Assembly (NCBI RefSeq): GCF_900141825.1
Contig: NZ_FQYQ01000005.1
Span: forward strand, 1-64,000
Direction: 5' to 3'
Source of the DNA: Pseudobutyrivibrio xylanivorans DSM 14809
Lineage (GTDB): Bacteria > Bacillota > Clostridia > Lachnospirales > Lachnospiraceae
DNA length: 64,000 bases
In this document: positions 16,021-24,379 of the stretch, piece after piece
How the letters are laid out: every line of letters begins with the position of its first letter
How positions within the stretch are numbered: position 1 is the stretch's first letter
Program-made: the position numbers and the translations under genes
Notes under the pieces: model-generated
Databases searched by the model: none
Seen by the model: the letters and a program-made list of their open reading frames with translations, nothing else
Told to the model about the DNA's origin: nothing

Positions 16021-17430
16021 TTAGTTTACAGAAGCCTTTTTCTTTGTTGCAAAGTAAAGAGCTGATGCAAGTGCCATAAGAGCTACACCAAATACTGTGA
16101 AGATTGTTGTACCCATACCGCCAGTGAATGGAAGTGAAGAAAGCTTTGTATCGATCATCCAAGCGTTCTTCTCTAAATCCTTCTTCTGCTGCTCACTGAG
16201 TTCCTTAACATGGATAAGTGTTGTGCTATAGTAGTTTTCTCCGTCAATTACAACATCTTCGCCAGCTGTATTGATTGAATATCCCTTTGGAGCCTTTGTC
16301 TCTGTGAAGTGATATGTTCCCTCATCAAGACCAAGAAGTAATACTGCACCATATGTTGCTTTAAGAGTCTTTGTTGCACCCTTTGTAGATGCGTCTGCAA
16401 GATGATAAACACCTACTGACTTTTCTACAAAGTAAAGTGCTTCATTGCCCTTATTAACCTCAAACTCGGCACCTTCAAGGATTGTTACTCCATCCTCTGC
16501 ATACTTTGTAAACTTAATGCATGCTGGATGACCATATACTTCTGGTGGATTTACTGGATCACCGTTTGAATCAAATTCAAATGTGCTGTCGTATGCCTGG
16601 TTAACATAACCTTCTACACCAACAACTGTTGCTTCATATGTGATAACTACTGTCTTACCAGCATTGCTATCATCTGCTGTGATAAGATTAGACAAATTCA
16701 TAGTATAAAGAGCTGAACCATTCTTCTCTGAAACTAATTCAAAAGAAGCCTTAACTGCGTCAGCATTTCCGACCTTAAGTTCTACATTTGTAGGAGCTGA
16801 AAGATTTGTCTCCTTATCGAATACCTTGTACTCTCTATTCTGCTTGTTAGCCATGTATGGAACAGTAGATGTAATTGTGAACTTAACAGTCTGTCCTGCT
16901 CTAACAAGACCATCATTTGAATCCTTTGTAAGAATGTTTGTAGCACCCTTAGCCTTGATTTCAATGGCTTTAGTCTCAGCAACATAGTTACCATTAACAT
17001 CTGTTGTGTAAGCTACCGCTACCATTGTGTTGTACTGTACCTTATCACCAACAGCCTTAATCATGTAAACACCACCTGCAAGACCTTTGAACTCTACATC
17101 TGCACCTTTTACTGACTCAGCAGTCTTTACTACTGAAGGCTTTGGATTAGCCTTCTCAAATGCATTATTAAGTTCAGTTGCATCAAAGTTTGGCTGAAGC
17201 TTCTCATTGTAAGCAGCCTTAGCCCAATCAGCTACTACGATTTCATTTTTCTTAGAATCAATAGACGCAATCTGGTAAACAGTAAGTGCTGTCTTATCAT
17301 CTCTCTCTGAAATGTTTGTAACTTTAATTGTAGCACTACCTGTTTCTGGTGCTGCAAAAGCTGTGATGCTCATTGCCATCATCATTACCGCTGCTAAAGC
17401 AAGAGCGATAACCTTCTTGAAATTCTTCAT
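16021..17430 (-). CDS. LPFTG major pilin
   Basis: A 469-residue shaft pilin with a signal peptide ending ITAFAAPE, an N-terminal domain, a D2-type fimbrial isopeptide domain (about 170-290, VPYMANKQNREYKVFDKE) and a SpaA/Cna_B-like domain (about 300-410, with IKFTKYAEDG and the closing HFTETKAPKGYSI). The sorting signal LPFTG is at 433, followed by a hydrophobic helix and the tail KKKASVN. The E-x-K/N-x-P context in ETKAPKGY is typical of intramolecular isopeptide domains. It lies 13 bases after the tip adhesin and is followed by the structured gap before the class C sortases, which are its likely polymerases. Confidence 0.92.
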   Translation of the reverse strand: MKNFKKVIALALAAVMMMAMSITAFAAPETGSATIKVTNISERDDKTALTVYQIASIDSKKNEIVVADWAKAAYNEKLQPNFDATELNNAFEKANPKPSVVKTAESVKGADVEFKGLAGGVYMIKAVGDKVQYNTMVAVAYTTDVNGNYVAETKAIEIKAKGATNILTKDSNDGLVRAGQTVKFTITSTVPYMANKQNREYKVFDKETNLSAPTNVELKVGNADAVKASFELVSEKNGSALYTMNLSNLITADDSNAGKTVVITYEATVVGVEGYVNQAYDSTFEFDSNGDPVNPPEVYGHPACIKFTKYAEDGVTILEGAEFEVNKGNEALYFVEKSVGVYHLADASTKGATKTLKATYGAVLLLGLDEGTYHFTETKAPKGYSINTAGEDVVIDGENYYSTTLIHVKELSEQQKKDLEKNAWMIDTKLSSLPFTGGMGTTIFTVFGVALMALASALYFATKKKASVN

Positions 17431-17443
17431 CTCAAAATTCTCC

Positions 17444-20400
17444 TTAAATGTATTTCTTTTTGTCTTTGTATAACAACAGCGCTGCTACAAGTAATAGTAG
17501 GATTCCGCCGATTGTATAATATTGGATTCCACTACCTCCTGTATTAGGAAGAGTGTATGAAACTTCATTCTCAAAACTAAGCTTAACCGTCTTGAGAACA
17601 CCACCGTTTTCTAAGGTCTGTTCCTCATAAACAGTATTTCCAGCTAAATCGCCTGGATTAGAAATGTATGCCTGTACACCATTATCTCTATCGATGGTTA
17701 TCTGCCATACATCCTCACTCTTGGCATATCCGCCAGGAGCCTTGGTTTCTGAAAGAGTATAGCTTCCTACTGATACTTCAATAGGATTTCTGTTTTTATC
17801 TCTATCACTAACAGATTTGTACCAAAGAACCACACCGTTAGCATCGCTCTTTCCGTAGTACTTATCTGTAGAACCCTTTTCTTTGGAAACAAGAGTAAAC
17901 TCTGCTCCCATTAGTGCTAACCTGCTTGTTTTGCTGATCTTAATCAGCTGCCAGTCAAACACCTTTACCAAATTATTTTCAAACTCAGCGGCCTTTTCGT
18001 TTGCTACCGATTTAACTTTATTTTCCCCGATTGATTCAAAATCTATAAGCACAGAACGATTACCTTCAACGTCATGCTTATAGGTAATAGCCTTTGTATC
18101 ATCACTGTCCACAGTGATTTTTGTATCATAGTTTTCAAGCTTATAGCCATTATTTGAAAGCACGAAGGTCTCAGTTATTTGGTACTGAGTCTCCATAAGG
18201 TTCTCAAATACTGCTACCTCGCCAGCCTTTAATACAAACTGTCCATACTCATTGGTTTTGGTTTCCTTATCACCAATCTTAAATGACTGATTCGCCATTG
18301 CAGTACGTACTTTACCAACAAGCTGCTCTATTACAAATACATACTGAGCATCATTATCCTGTAACTTATCCGTTCCATAAGTTACCTTCTTGCTTACAGT
18401 AAGCTTCTTTGCAAACTTAAGTGGGTTGTTCTTTATTTTGTTTACATTAGTAGATGACTTATGGACATTATTGTCATTTATATCAAATGACAACGCCTCC
18501 GCCTCTGAATTAAGGGCATAAAGCTTTTTACTAAAATCCTTTTTGGAATCAGAATAGGCTGTAAGCTCAAGCTTCCAAAGAGCCCCTTCAGGAGTCATGT
18601 ATTCCTCTGGTGCTTTTGTCTCTTTCAGATAATATGTCTTAGTTACAGAATCACTCCCTCTTGGGATAACACCAGCAGAAAGATCTGTAAACTTAATCGT
18701 TCCGTTCTCATCTGATGTAACAACAGCTGGAACACCGATTCCCATAGTTGCAACATTTGTGCATTCTTCATCTGTGTATAAAGTGAACTCGGCATTTTTG
18801 AGTCCCTTCATATTCTCATCAACCTTAAGTCCTGTAAAATCCGCTGTTCTAGTCTCAGTCTTTGTAAAGTTGTAGCTGATTTTACAGTTTGATTCGTGGG
18901 CACCACGCTCAAAATATACAACTGTAAGAACGTGCTCTTTCTTACTGAAAGAAGAGACATCATTTTCAGAAATAAGGTCATATAAATTGGTAGTGCCAAT
19001 TCCCTTTGCGACAGAACCATTATTTAATGTTACATAACATGAATCATCACCCGCTAATGATGAAGTAAGCTGGTTTTCTCTATCACCCTGAATAACGATA
19101 TCGCCAGTTCTAAAATTAATCTGACCTCGAACTGCGTTGTGAATACCACCAAGATCAAGCACTAACTGACCATCTACATATACAAAAACATCATCATCAC
19201 CAAAGAATTTAAAGATAGTATCTTTACCCTCTTCAGTTAATCCATCTTCTGCAACGCAGAAGTTAATAGGAAGTATCATTCCGAAGTGATTCTCTTCATG
19301 AAGTGATTCTTCACCCTTACTGTTCTTATACGTTCTTGGCTTAAATGGTCTAAACTGAGAGCCAGCTGTTGGCTCCAATTTATATTTTTGTAAATTGTAA
19401 TCGTAATTGGTTACATACTTATACTGACTACTATCCAAAGTCCAGTATCCTTCTTCATCAAGTCCAAACTGAACTAATGTATCGTTATAGTATTCATCTA
19501 TGTATGAATATTTATCTGTATGCCATAGCCAAGGCTGACTAGCAGCCCATTTTTCGTAGTTATAGGCATCAAAATTTGGAAATACTGTTTTTCCGTTATC
19601 ATTTGCCAATCTAAATACGCCATTTGTCAAAGTACTTGCTGCAAGTCCCTGATATACCTGACCATAACTACAATGATTGCTTTCCGCACCAGTCTGTCCA
19701 CTACCAAACATAAACTGATCACCAAAGACTTTATTTTCATTGCCTGCAACTTTTCCGTAGAAATTTCCATTTATAAAATTTACAAATGTGGCATGTTCTA
19801 CATATTGATTCTTGCCTGGAACATAGAAAGATGGCATTGGCTCTAAATCAACAACAACTGCGTTAACAAATTTGTTGCCGCCTTCCATGCCTCTTAAATA
19901 AAGAGTAACCTCACAATCAGTCTTATATCCATCAACATTTACTGTCTGCAGAGCTGAATTCTTATAAAAATCAGTGCCATTGTCTTCATATAATGTAACC
20001 TTGGCTACATAATAGTTTTCTGGCGCCTGGAATCTAAATGTAAAATCTCCAGCTTTATCAGATCCATATTGAAAGCATCTGCCATTATCGTGAGGAGCGA
20101 TTTCATATGGTGTATAATTCTCATTGTTTTGCTGATAGATTCTAAAGGCAATTCTGCCTTTGTTTGCACCATTTTCTTCATTAGTTCCTTTTATGAAATT
20201 GTATTCCTTGTTTAGAACCTCTGCAGAACCATACAATGTGTTGCTGTACAGAGTATTTCCATCATTAAGCTTTTCAATAGCCTCTGTAACAACATAAGTT
20301 GAAAAACTATCAGACTCAAAGATAATCTTATCTTCTTTGATGTCAGACTTAACTTCTTCCGCTGTATTATCATCTTTAATATGTACTACCGCATTTGCAC

Positions 20401-21025
20401 TTATTGAAGATGATTCAATAGAAATCTTTACGCTCGAGCCCTCCCTTGGCTCAATCTCTTCGCCGTCCGCCTCAAAGCGAAGATCAAATGCGTAATAGTC
20501 TTCCACTTCTGCATTATCAACAGCATCGCTGACAAGTTTCTGCTCAGAAGTAGAAAGGTTTATTCTATCTGCCTTGAACTCAACATCCGCATCAAATGTT
20601 CCTTCTGGAACAAAAGCTGTTATATAAAAATCTCCCTTTTTTACATTGAATGTTTTGTCCTTTGAGACTTCCGCACTAGTCTCTTTTTCTTTTGCATTAG
20701 AATTTTCAGTCTCTACTTCTTTTTCGTCAGAAACTTCTTGACTATCGTCATCCAAACTTTCTGGTATATTTTCTTCTTCACTGGAATTCTTGTTTTTTGA
20801 ACTAACTTCTTCAGAATTATTTTGAGTATTGCTTAGATTAGTTGATATATCTTCGGAATTGGTATTGCTCGTTTGTGAATTACTAAATTCGGTGTTGCTT
20901 ATTATCTCCGGACCAGGGTCCCCTCCATCTATTTCAGCAGCATATACCGCTACCTGGGTGGAGAACAGCATCGCTACCGAAAGACTACAGCAAAGTAATC
21001 TCCTTAGGATAGGATACTTTTTCAT
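17444..21025 (-). CDS. LPNTG pilus tip adhesin with fibro-slime/PA14-like domain
   Basis: A 1193-residue protein. The signal peptide ends AVYAAEI. A Ser/Asn/Glu-rich low-complexity region (about 40-125) is followed by beta domains and a fibro-slime/PA14-like region (about 560-740) containing FFGDDDVFVYVDGQLVLDLG and GIHN, the typical calcium/carbohydrate-binding signature. Two or three Cna_B/SpaA-like domains follow (endings YYLKETKAPEEY and YTLSETKAPGGY). The sorting signal LPNTG is at 1159. It heads the first pilus operon and is therefore the probable adhesive tip. Carbohydrate binding is suggested by the domain type only. The start is set by AAGGAG ten bases upstream. Confidence 0.85.
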   Translation of the reverse strand: MKKYPILRRLLCCSLSVAMLFSTQVAVYAAEIDGGDPGPEIISNTEFSNSQTSNTNSEDISTNLSNTQNNSEEVSSKNKNSSEEENIPESLDDDSQEVSDEKEVETENSNAKEKETSAEVSKDKTFNVKKGDFYITAFVPEGTFDADVEFKADRINLSTSEQKLVSDAVDNAEVEDYYAFDLRFEADGEEIEPREGSSVKISIESSSISANAVVHIKDDNTAEEVKSDIKEDKIIFESDSFSTYVVTEAIEKLNDGNTLYSNTLYGSAEVLNKEYNFIKGTNEENGANKGRIAFRIYQQNNENYTPYEIAPHDNGRCFQYGSDKAGDFTFRFQAPENYYVAKVTLYEDNGTDFYKNSALQTVNVDGYKTDCEVTLYLRGMEGGNKFVNAVVVDLEPMPSFYVPGKNQYVEHATFVNFINGNFYGKVAGNENKVFGDQFMFGSGQTGAESNHCSYGQVYQGLAASTLTNGVFRLANDNGKTVFPNFDAYNYEKWAASQPWLWHTDKYSYIDEYYNDTLVQFGLDEEGYWTLDSSQYKYVTNYDYNLQKYKLEPTAGSQFRPFKPRTYKNSKGEESLHEENHFGMILPINFCVAEDGLTEEGKDTIFKFFGDDDVFVYVDGQLVLDLGGIHNAVRGQINFRTGDIVIQGDRENQLTSSLAGDDSCYVTLNNGSVAKGIGTTNLYDLISENDVSSFSKKEHVLTVVYFERGAHESNCKISYNFTKTETRTADFTGLKVDENMKGLKNAEFTLYTDEECTNVATMGIGVPAVVTSDENGTIKFTDLSAGVIPRGSDSVTKTYYLKETKAPEEYMTPEGALWKLELTAYSDSKKDFSKKLYALNSEAEALSFDINDNNVHKSSTNVNKIKNNPLKFAKKLTVSKKVTYGTDKLQDNDAQYVFVIEQLVGKVRTAMANQSFKIGDKETKTNEYGQFVLKAGEVAVFENLMETQYQITETFVLSNNGYKLENYDTKITVDSDDTKAITYKHDVEGNRSVLIDFESIGENKVKSVANEKAAEFENNLVKVFDWQLIKISKTSRLALMGAEFTLVSKEKGSTDKYYGKSDANGVVLWYKSVSDRDKNRNPIEVSVGSYTLSETKAPGGYAKSEDVWQITIDRDNGVQAYISNPGDLAGNTVYEEQTLENGGVLKTVKLSFENEVSYTLPNTGGSGIQYYTIGGILLLLVAALLLYKDKKKYI

Positions 21026-21089
21026 TAACTTCTAACTCCTTAAATAACTAGCCGCATAAAGGATACTAAATGTGAATAAACCGTTTTCA

Positions 21090-21110
21090 TTTTGTGTCCT
21101 TTTTGTGTCC
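21090..21110 (-). promoter_or_regulatory. Direct repeats upstream of the first pilus operon
   Basis: TTTTGTGTCC occurs at 21090-21099 and again at 21101-21110, an exact 11-base period, 65-85 bases upstream of the tip-adhesin start. A further TGTGAA lies at 21071. The layout matches the TGTGA pairs upstream of the second pilus operon and suggests a shared regulator. No convincing sigma-A promoter could be fixed next to it. Confidence 0.4.
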
Positions 21111-21167
21111 GAGAAGTATGATATGATTTTTCATTCATAAAATAAAGCCTGTGGCAACAACTGAACA

Positions 21168-21184
21168 TTTTTGGCAAAAAATAA
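21168..21184. repeat. 17-bp repeat, copy 1
   Basis: The 17-mer TTTTTGGCAAAAAATAA is found here and again at 21904-21920. Its core is almost palindromic. Each copy overlaps the far side of a terminator and lies about 125-145 bases upstream of the next start codon, so it may be an operator as well as a U-run. Confidence 0.5.
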
Positions 21185-21210
21185 CCTAGTCCGTTGTGGA
21201 CTAGGTTATT
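21176..21210 (-). terminator. Strong terminator after the small membrane-protein pair
   Basis: On the minus strand AATAACCTAGTCC (21198-21210) pairs with GGACTAGGTTATT (21180-21192), a 13-bp perfect stem with a five-base loop, followed by TTTTT. It closes the transcript of 21237-21780 and insulates the first pilus operon. Confidence 0.95.
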
Positions 21211-21236
21211 AAAAACACATGATTTTCAGTTATTCT

Positions 21237-21566
21237 CTATTTATAATTTCTTCTACGTACTATATGACTTGTAATAGCGATCAAAATTAAAACAATCAGA
21301 GTGAGAACTGTAACCGTTAATACCACTCTACTTATAATAGGAGAGTTTCCATTTTCAGTTGTACTAATTCTCAAAGGAGTTTCTGTTTCAGGAATAGTTA
21401 TTTCCTCTTCCATAGTAGTATCACTATTTTCTACAACTGTACTAACGGCTGCATCTTCTCTAACTGAATTGTCTGTAGCACTGGCAGTTATTTGTATTGC
21501 AACCAATAACGCACAAACCACCCCAAAAGATATGCAGATTCCTAATAATCTATGTATCATTTTCAT
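21237..21566 (-). CDS. Small membrane protein of unknown function
   Basis: 109 residues. The N-terminus is hydrophobic (about 5-28, signal peptide or anchor, ending TASATDN), followed by an acidic Thr/Glu-rich extracellular stretch, and a second membrane helix (about 78-102) ends in HIVRRRNYK. I do not recognise a family. It is translated right after its partner (one base between stop and start region) and lies upstream of the pilus operons in the same orientation but on a separate transcript. A role in envelope or pilus function is only positional inference. Confidence 0.6.
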   Translation of the reverse strand: MKMIHRLLGICISFGVVCALLVAIQITASATDNSVREDAAVSTVVENSDTTMEEEITIPETETPLRISTTENGNSPIISRVVLTVTVLTLIVLILIAITSHIVRRRNYK

Positions 21567-21567
21567 A

Positions 21568-21780
21568 TTAGTCCGCCTTTCTCTTTCTGTTTATATTATA
21601 TGCAACATACCAAAAGACTAAACACATACCAACAACAAATACAAAACTACAAATTGCTGATGGTAAAATCGAACTATCTTTATTAGACCCTGAAAGTGGT
21701 GTATTTGCATCTTCAACCACAACCATATCTACTACACTATTTTCAGGTTCCATGGTTGTCCCATCTAGTAACTCATCCAT
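21568..21780 (-). CDS. Small tail-anchored-like membrane protein
   Basis: 70 residues. There is an acidic N-terminal half with no signal peptide, then one membrane helix (about 40-62, beginning LPSAICSFVFVVG), then NINRKRKAD. AGGAG seven bases upstream supports the start. The positive tail suggests the N-terminus faces outward. No family is recognised. It forms a two-gene transcript with the 109-residue protein and shares its pattern of an acidic Thr/Val-rich ectodomain plus C-terminal helix, so the two may interact. A palindrome GGCATA-AC-TATGCC at 21830-21843 lies in its leader. Confidence 0.55.
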   Translation of the reverse strand: MDELLDGTTMEPENSVVDMVVVEDANTPLSGSNKDSSILPSAICSFVFVVGMCLVFWYVAYNINRKRKAD

Positions 21781-21903
21781 TTCTGTTCTCCTATTCTACT
21801 TTTATATTTGTAATATCACAGAAATAATGGCATAACTATGCCCCCAAATGTTATGCTAAATCACTTAATAAACGAAAGATAGATGTATGGCAAAATAAAC
21901 TAT

Positions 21904-21920
21904 TTTTTGGCAAAAAATAA
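21904..21920. repeat. 17-bp repeat, copy 2
   Basis: Second exact copy of TTTTTGGCAAAAAATAA (see 21168-21184), upstream of the small membrane-protein pair and partly overlapping the U-run of the glycosyltransferase terminator. A related TATGGCAAAATAAAC follows nearby at about 21886. Confidence 0.5.
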
Positions 21921-21945
21921 TACTCAGAGCTATTGTCTGAGTATT
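21912..21945 (-). terminator. Terminator of the glycosyltransferase gene
   Basis: On the minus strand AATACTCAGA (21936-21945) pairs with TCTGAGTATT (21919-21928) around a seven-base loop, followed by ATTTTTT. Confidence 0.88.
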
Positions 21946-22019
21946 GTATGTTATCCGATATATTGTTCGAAAACTATGTTTCTATAACGATTAGTTTAAC
22001 GGTTAATTAATCTTGATGA

Positions 22020-23036
22020 TTAATTAAAGCCTACTATCTTCTGAGCAATCTTATATGCTGTGACAGAAACCACTCGTCCACCGTGGCCAGGAAGATTGGT
22101 GGTAGCACACATAAATCCGTAGCGAAGCTTACGATAGAGGTAATAATCGTAAGACTTAATATATTTCCATAAATCGTGGCGCTTCTGCTGATGCTCCTTT
22201 GTACCACTCTTCATAAGAAGCACTGTGGAAATAACAGTAATCATCTCCAAATAATTGAACATGTACTTTCTAACATGGGAGTTTTTAATATTCTTATAAT
22301 CATAAGCCTCAAGCATAAGCTTATTAACTCTAATCTGCTGATCAATACGAGAAATCATAACCTTCTCGTTTACTGACTGATCATCTCTACCGATGAAGTA
22401 ACGGTAGAAATCCACGTCGAGATAATACATAGTCTTAACATATGGAAGTGGATAATAAACATAGAGATTATCCACATAGAATGTATGCTTTGGAAGTTCC
22501 ATTCCACAATCTCTCAAAAGCTTTGTTCTATAAATTACAGAATGCATGAGAATGTACTGTCCCTTTCTAAAGTGACCGCAATCATCCCATGTAAAATATG
22601 TATTCTTAGGAAGGTTTGAATATGACATAACCTTTTTATGAGTAGCACCTTCCTTATCATATACGAAGTTAGAAACCAGCATATCCAGATTCTTTCCATT
22701 TTCAACTGACTGTCGAAGAACCTTTAAAACCTTATCGTATGCTTCCAAATCAACCCAGTCATCTGAATCCACTACCTTAAAGAAAAGACCTGTTGCATTC
22801 TTAAGACCAGTATTAACGGCCTGTCCATGACCACCGTTTTCCTGATGAACAGCCTTAACAATAGTAGGATGCTCCGCTGCAAGACGGTCTGCTATTTCTC
22901 CAGTATTATCTTTTTGACTTCCGTCATCTACGATTATGATTTCAACATCCTCTCCACCATGAAGAAGTGTCTCAACGCAGTGTTCCATATATGCTGATGA
23001 ATTGTAGCATGGCACTGCAAATGATAATAGTTTCAT
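22020..23036 (-). CDS. Family 2 glycosyltransferase
   Basis: A 338-residue GT-A fold enzyme. The N-terminal half has the GT2 pattern: FAVPCYNSSAYMEHC at 6-20, VEIIIVDDGSQKDNTG at 31-46, and the metal-binding VDSDDW about residue 90. The C-terminal half is helical with basic patches (YKNIKNSHVRKYMFNYLE). There is no membrane helix, so it is probably a cytoplasmic or peripheral enzyme transferring a sugar from an NDP-sugar to a lipid, polysaccharide or protein acceptor. The substrate cannot be told from sequence. It is monocistronic between its own terminator and a divergent promoter region shared with the HD-GYP gene. The neighbouring surface proteins make envelope glycan synthesis plausible. 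Confidence 0.85.
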   Translation of the reverse strand: MKLLSFAVPCYNSSAYMEHCVETLLHGGEDVEIIIVDDGSQKDNTGEIADRLAAEHPTIVKAVHQENGGHGQAVNTGLKNATGLFFKVVDSDDWVDLEAYDKVLKVLRQSVENGKNLDMLVSNFVYDKEGATHKKVMSYSNLPKNTYFTWDDCGHFRKGQYILMHSVIYRTKLLRDCGMELPKHTFYVDNLYVYYPLPYVKTMYYLDVDFYRYFIGRDDQSVNEKVMISRIDQQIRVNKLMLEAYDYKNIKNSHVRKYMFNYLEMITVISTVLLMKSGTKEHQQKRHDLWKYIKSYDYYLYRKLRYGFMCATTNLPGHGGRVVSVTAYKIAQKIVGFN

Positions 23037-23160
23037 TATTATTTATTCTCCTTAAAACATCAAAATCTGCTTTGATTTATGCACTTTTTAACAACTAATT
23101 TTAACAAATTCTAGAATTGTATTCAACTTATACAAAATTTCAAAATCGTTATAATACTTG

Positions 23161-23189
23161 TTGAATTTTCAAAGAAACCAATATATAAT
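23161..23189 (+). promoter_or_regulatory. Sigma-A promoter of the HD-GYP gene
   Basis: TTGAAT at 23161-23166 and TATAAT at 23184-23189 are separated by 17 bases, an almost perfect housekeeping promoter. Transcription would start near 23196, about 45 bases before the ATG. Confidence 0.8.
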
Positions 23190-23240
23190 AACTGAGTTTC
23201 TGTTAAATATATTATTTGTTCTAAATAATAGGGGATGATT

Positions 23241-24329
23241 ATGACAAAAGAAATCGACGGTTTTATCTCTGATCTTCCTACGGGATGTATCACAGAATCC
23301 GATATTTTTACCGATACAGGTGCACTTCTTTGCCCAAAGATGACAATCATGGATCAAAAGATGATTGATTCTCTTTCTCATTACAAAGGAAGAATTCACG
23401 CTATTGTTTCATGTGAAGGTACTTCAGATGAAACATCAAAATATAACACCTACATAAATAACCTTAAACCAGATGAAGACTACTCTATTGAATTTGAAGA
23501 TTCTTTCAAGCAATATGCAGTTGAGTCATTGTCTATGCTCTACTCTAACCTTGAAGATGTTGAAGGTCTTACAAGCGGTGTTAAAGAGCTTGGTAATAAG
23601 GTTTGCGAAATAATAGATAATTCAAAAGAACTTTCCATTAACCTTTCAAAACTAAAAGTTTGTGACGAATATACATACAAGCATTCTGTAGATGTTGGTA
23701 CAATGGCTGGTGTTTTAGCAAAAGCACTTGGTGAATCAAGCGAGTTTGTAAGAGATATTACAGTTGCAGGTTTGCTCCACGATATTGGCAAGGAAAAAAT
23801 ACCTAATGAAGTACTCAATAAGCCATCACGCCTTACAGATGATGAGTTCATCGTTATAAAAACTCATCCTGTACATGGCTATAACATATTACGAGATACC
23901 ACAAGCATAACAGAAGAAATTCGTCAGGGTATTCTTAACCATCATGAAAATGTAGATGGTACTGGTTATCCAAGAGGCTTACGTGGGTCTCAGATTGGAA
24001 AAATGGCTGAGATAATCTCCATTGTTGATGTTTATGATGCACTGGTTACTAAGCGCTCATATAAGGATGCCAAGACTCCTGCTCAGGCAATCGAGATTAT
24101 GTTTACAATGAGCAATAAGTTCAATAAGGAGTATTTCAAGGCATTCCTTTCAATTGTAAACATTTATCCAAATGGATCTACAGTAACACTTAGTAATGGA
24201 GATCAGGCTGTAGTGCTTAAGCAGAATCGTGCTTATCCTCTCCGTCCAATCATTAAGTCAATTACAAAGAAGTTAGTGGTGGATTTAGCTACTAATCACG
24301 ATTATTTAGCTACTGTAATCGTTGCTTAA
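23241..24329 (+). CDS. HD-GYP domain phosphohydrolase
   Basis: A protein of about 362 residues. The second ATG (23241) is preferred because AGGGG lies six bases before it; 23235 would put the ribosome site directly against the start. The C-terminal HD-GYP domain has HD at His180-Asp181 (LLHDIGKEKIP), the HPVHGYNIL block, and HHENVDGTGYPRGL, which carries the GYP signature. HD-GYP proteins usually hydrolyse cyclic-di-GMP. The N-terminal region (1-110) is a degenerate sensory/DUF3391-like part with no membrane helix. As the only plus-strand gene in the first 58 kb, with its own promoter and terminator, it is a free-standing signalling gene. Control of surface pili by c-di-GMP is possible but not shown. 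Confidence 0.88.
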   Translation: MTKEIDGFISDLPTGCITESDIFTDTGALLCPKMTIMDQKMIDSLSHYKGRIHAIVSCEGTSDETSKYNTYINNLKPDEDYSIEFEDSFKQYAVESLSMLYSNLEDVEGLTSGVKELGNKVCEIIDNSKELSINLSKLKVCDEYTYKHSVDVGTMAGVLAKALGESSEFVRDITVAGLLHDIGKEKIPNEVLNKPSRLTDDEFIVIKTHPVHGYNILRDTTSITEEIRQGILNHHENVDGTGYPRGLRGSQIGKMAEIISIVDVYDALVTKRSYKDAKTPAQAIEIMFTMSNKFNKEYFKAFLSIVNIYPNGSTVTLSNGDQAVVLKQNRAYPLRPIIKSITKKLVVDLATNHDYLATVIVA

Positions 24330-24341
24330 TAAGCATTAGAA

Positions 24342-24367
24342 AAGGGGCTCGCAAATGCGAGCCCCTT
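24342..24367. terminator. Bidirectional terminator between convergent genes
   Basis: AAGGGGCTCGC (24342-24352) pairs with GCGAGCCCCTT (24357-24367). A-rich and T-rich flanks on both sides allow termination of the HD-GYP gene and of the GH3 operon on the minus strand (TTTTCT). Confidence 0.9.
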
Positions 24368-24379
24368 AAATTTTACCTA

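Noticed and set aside
23123-23399. Minus-strand ORFs overlapping the HD-GYP start
   Set aside because: They lie over the sigma-A promoter and the start of a strong gene, lack ribosome sites and have unlikely composition.
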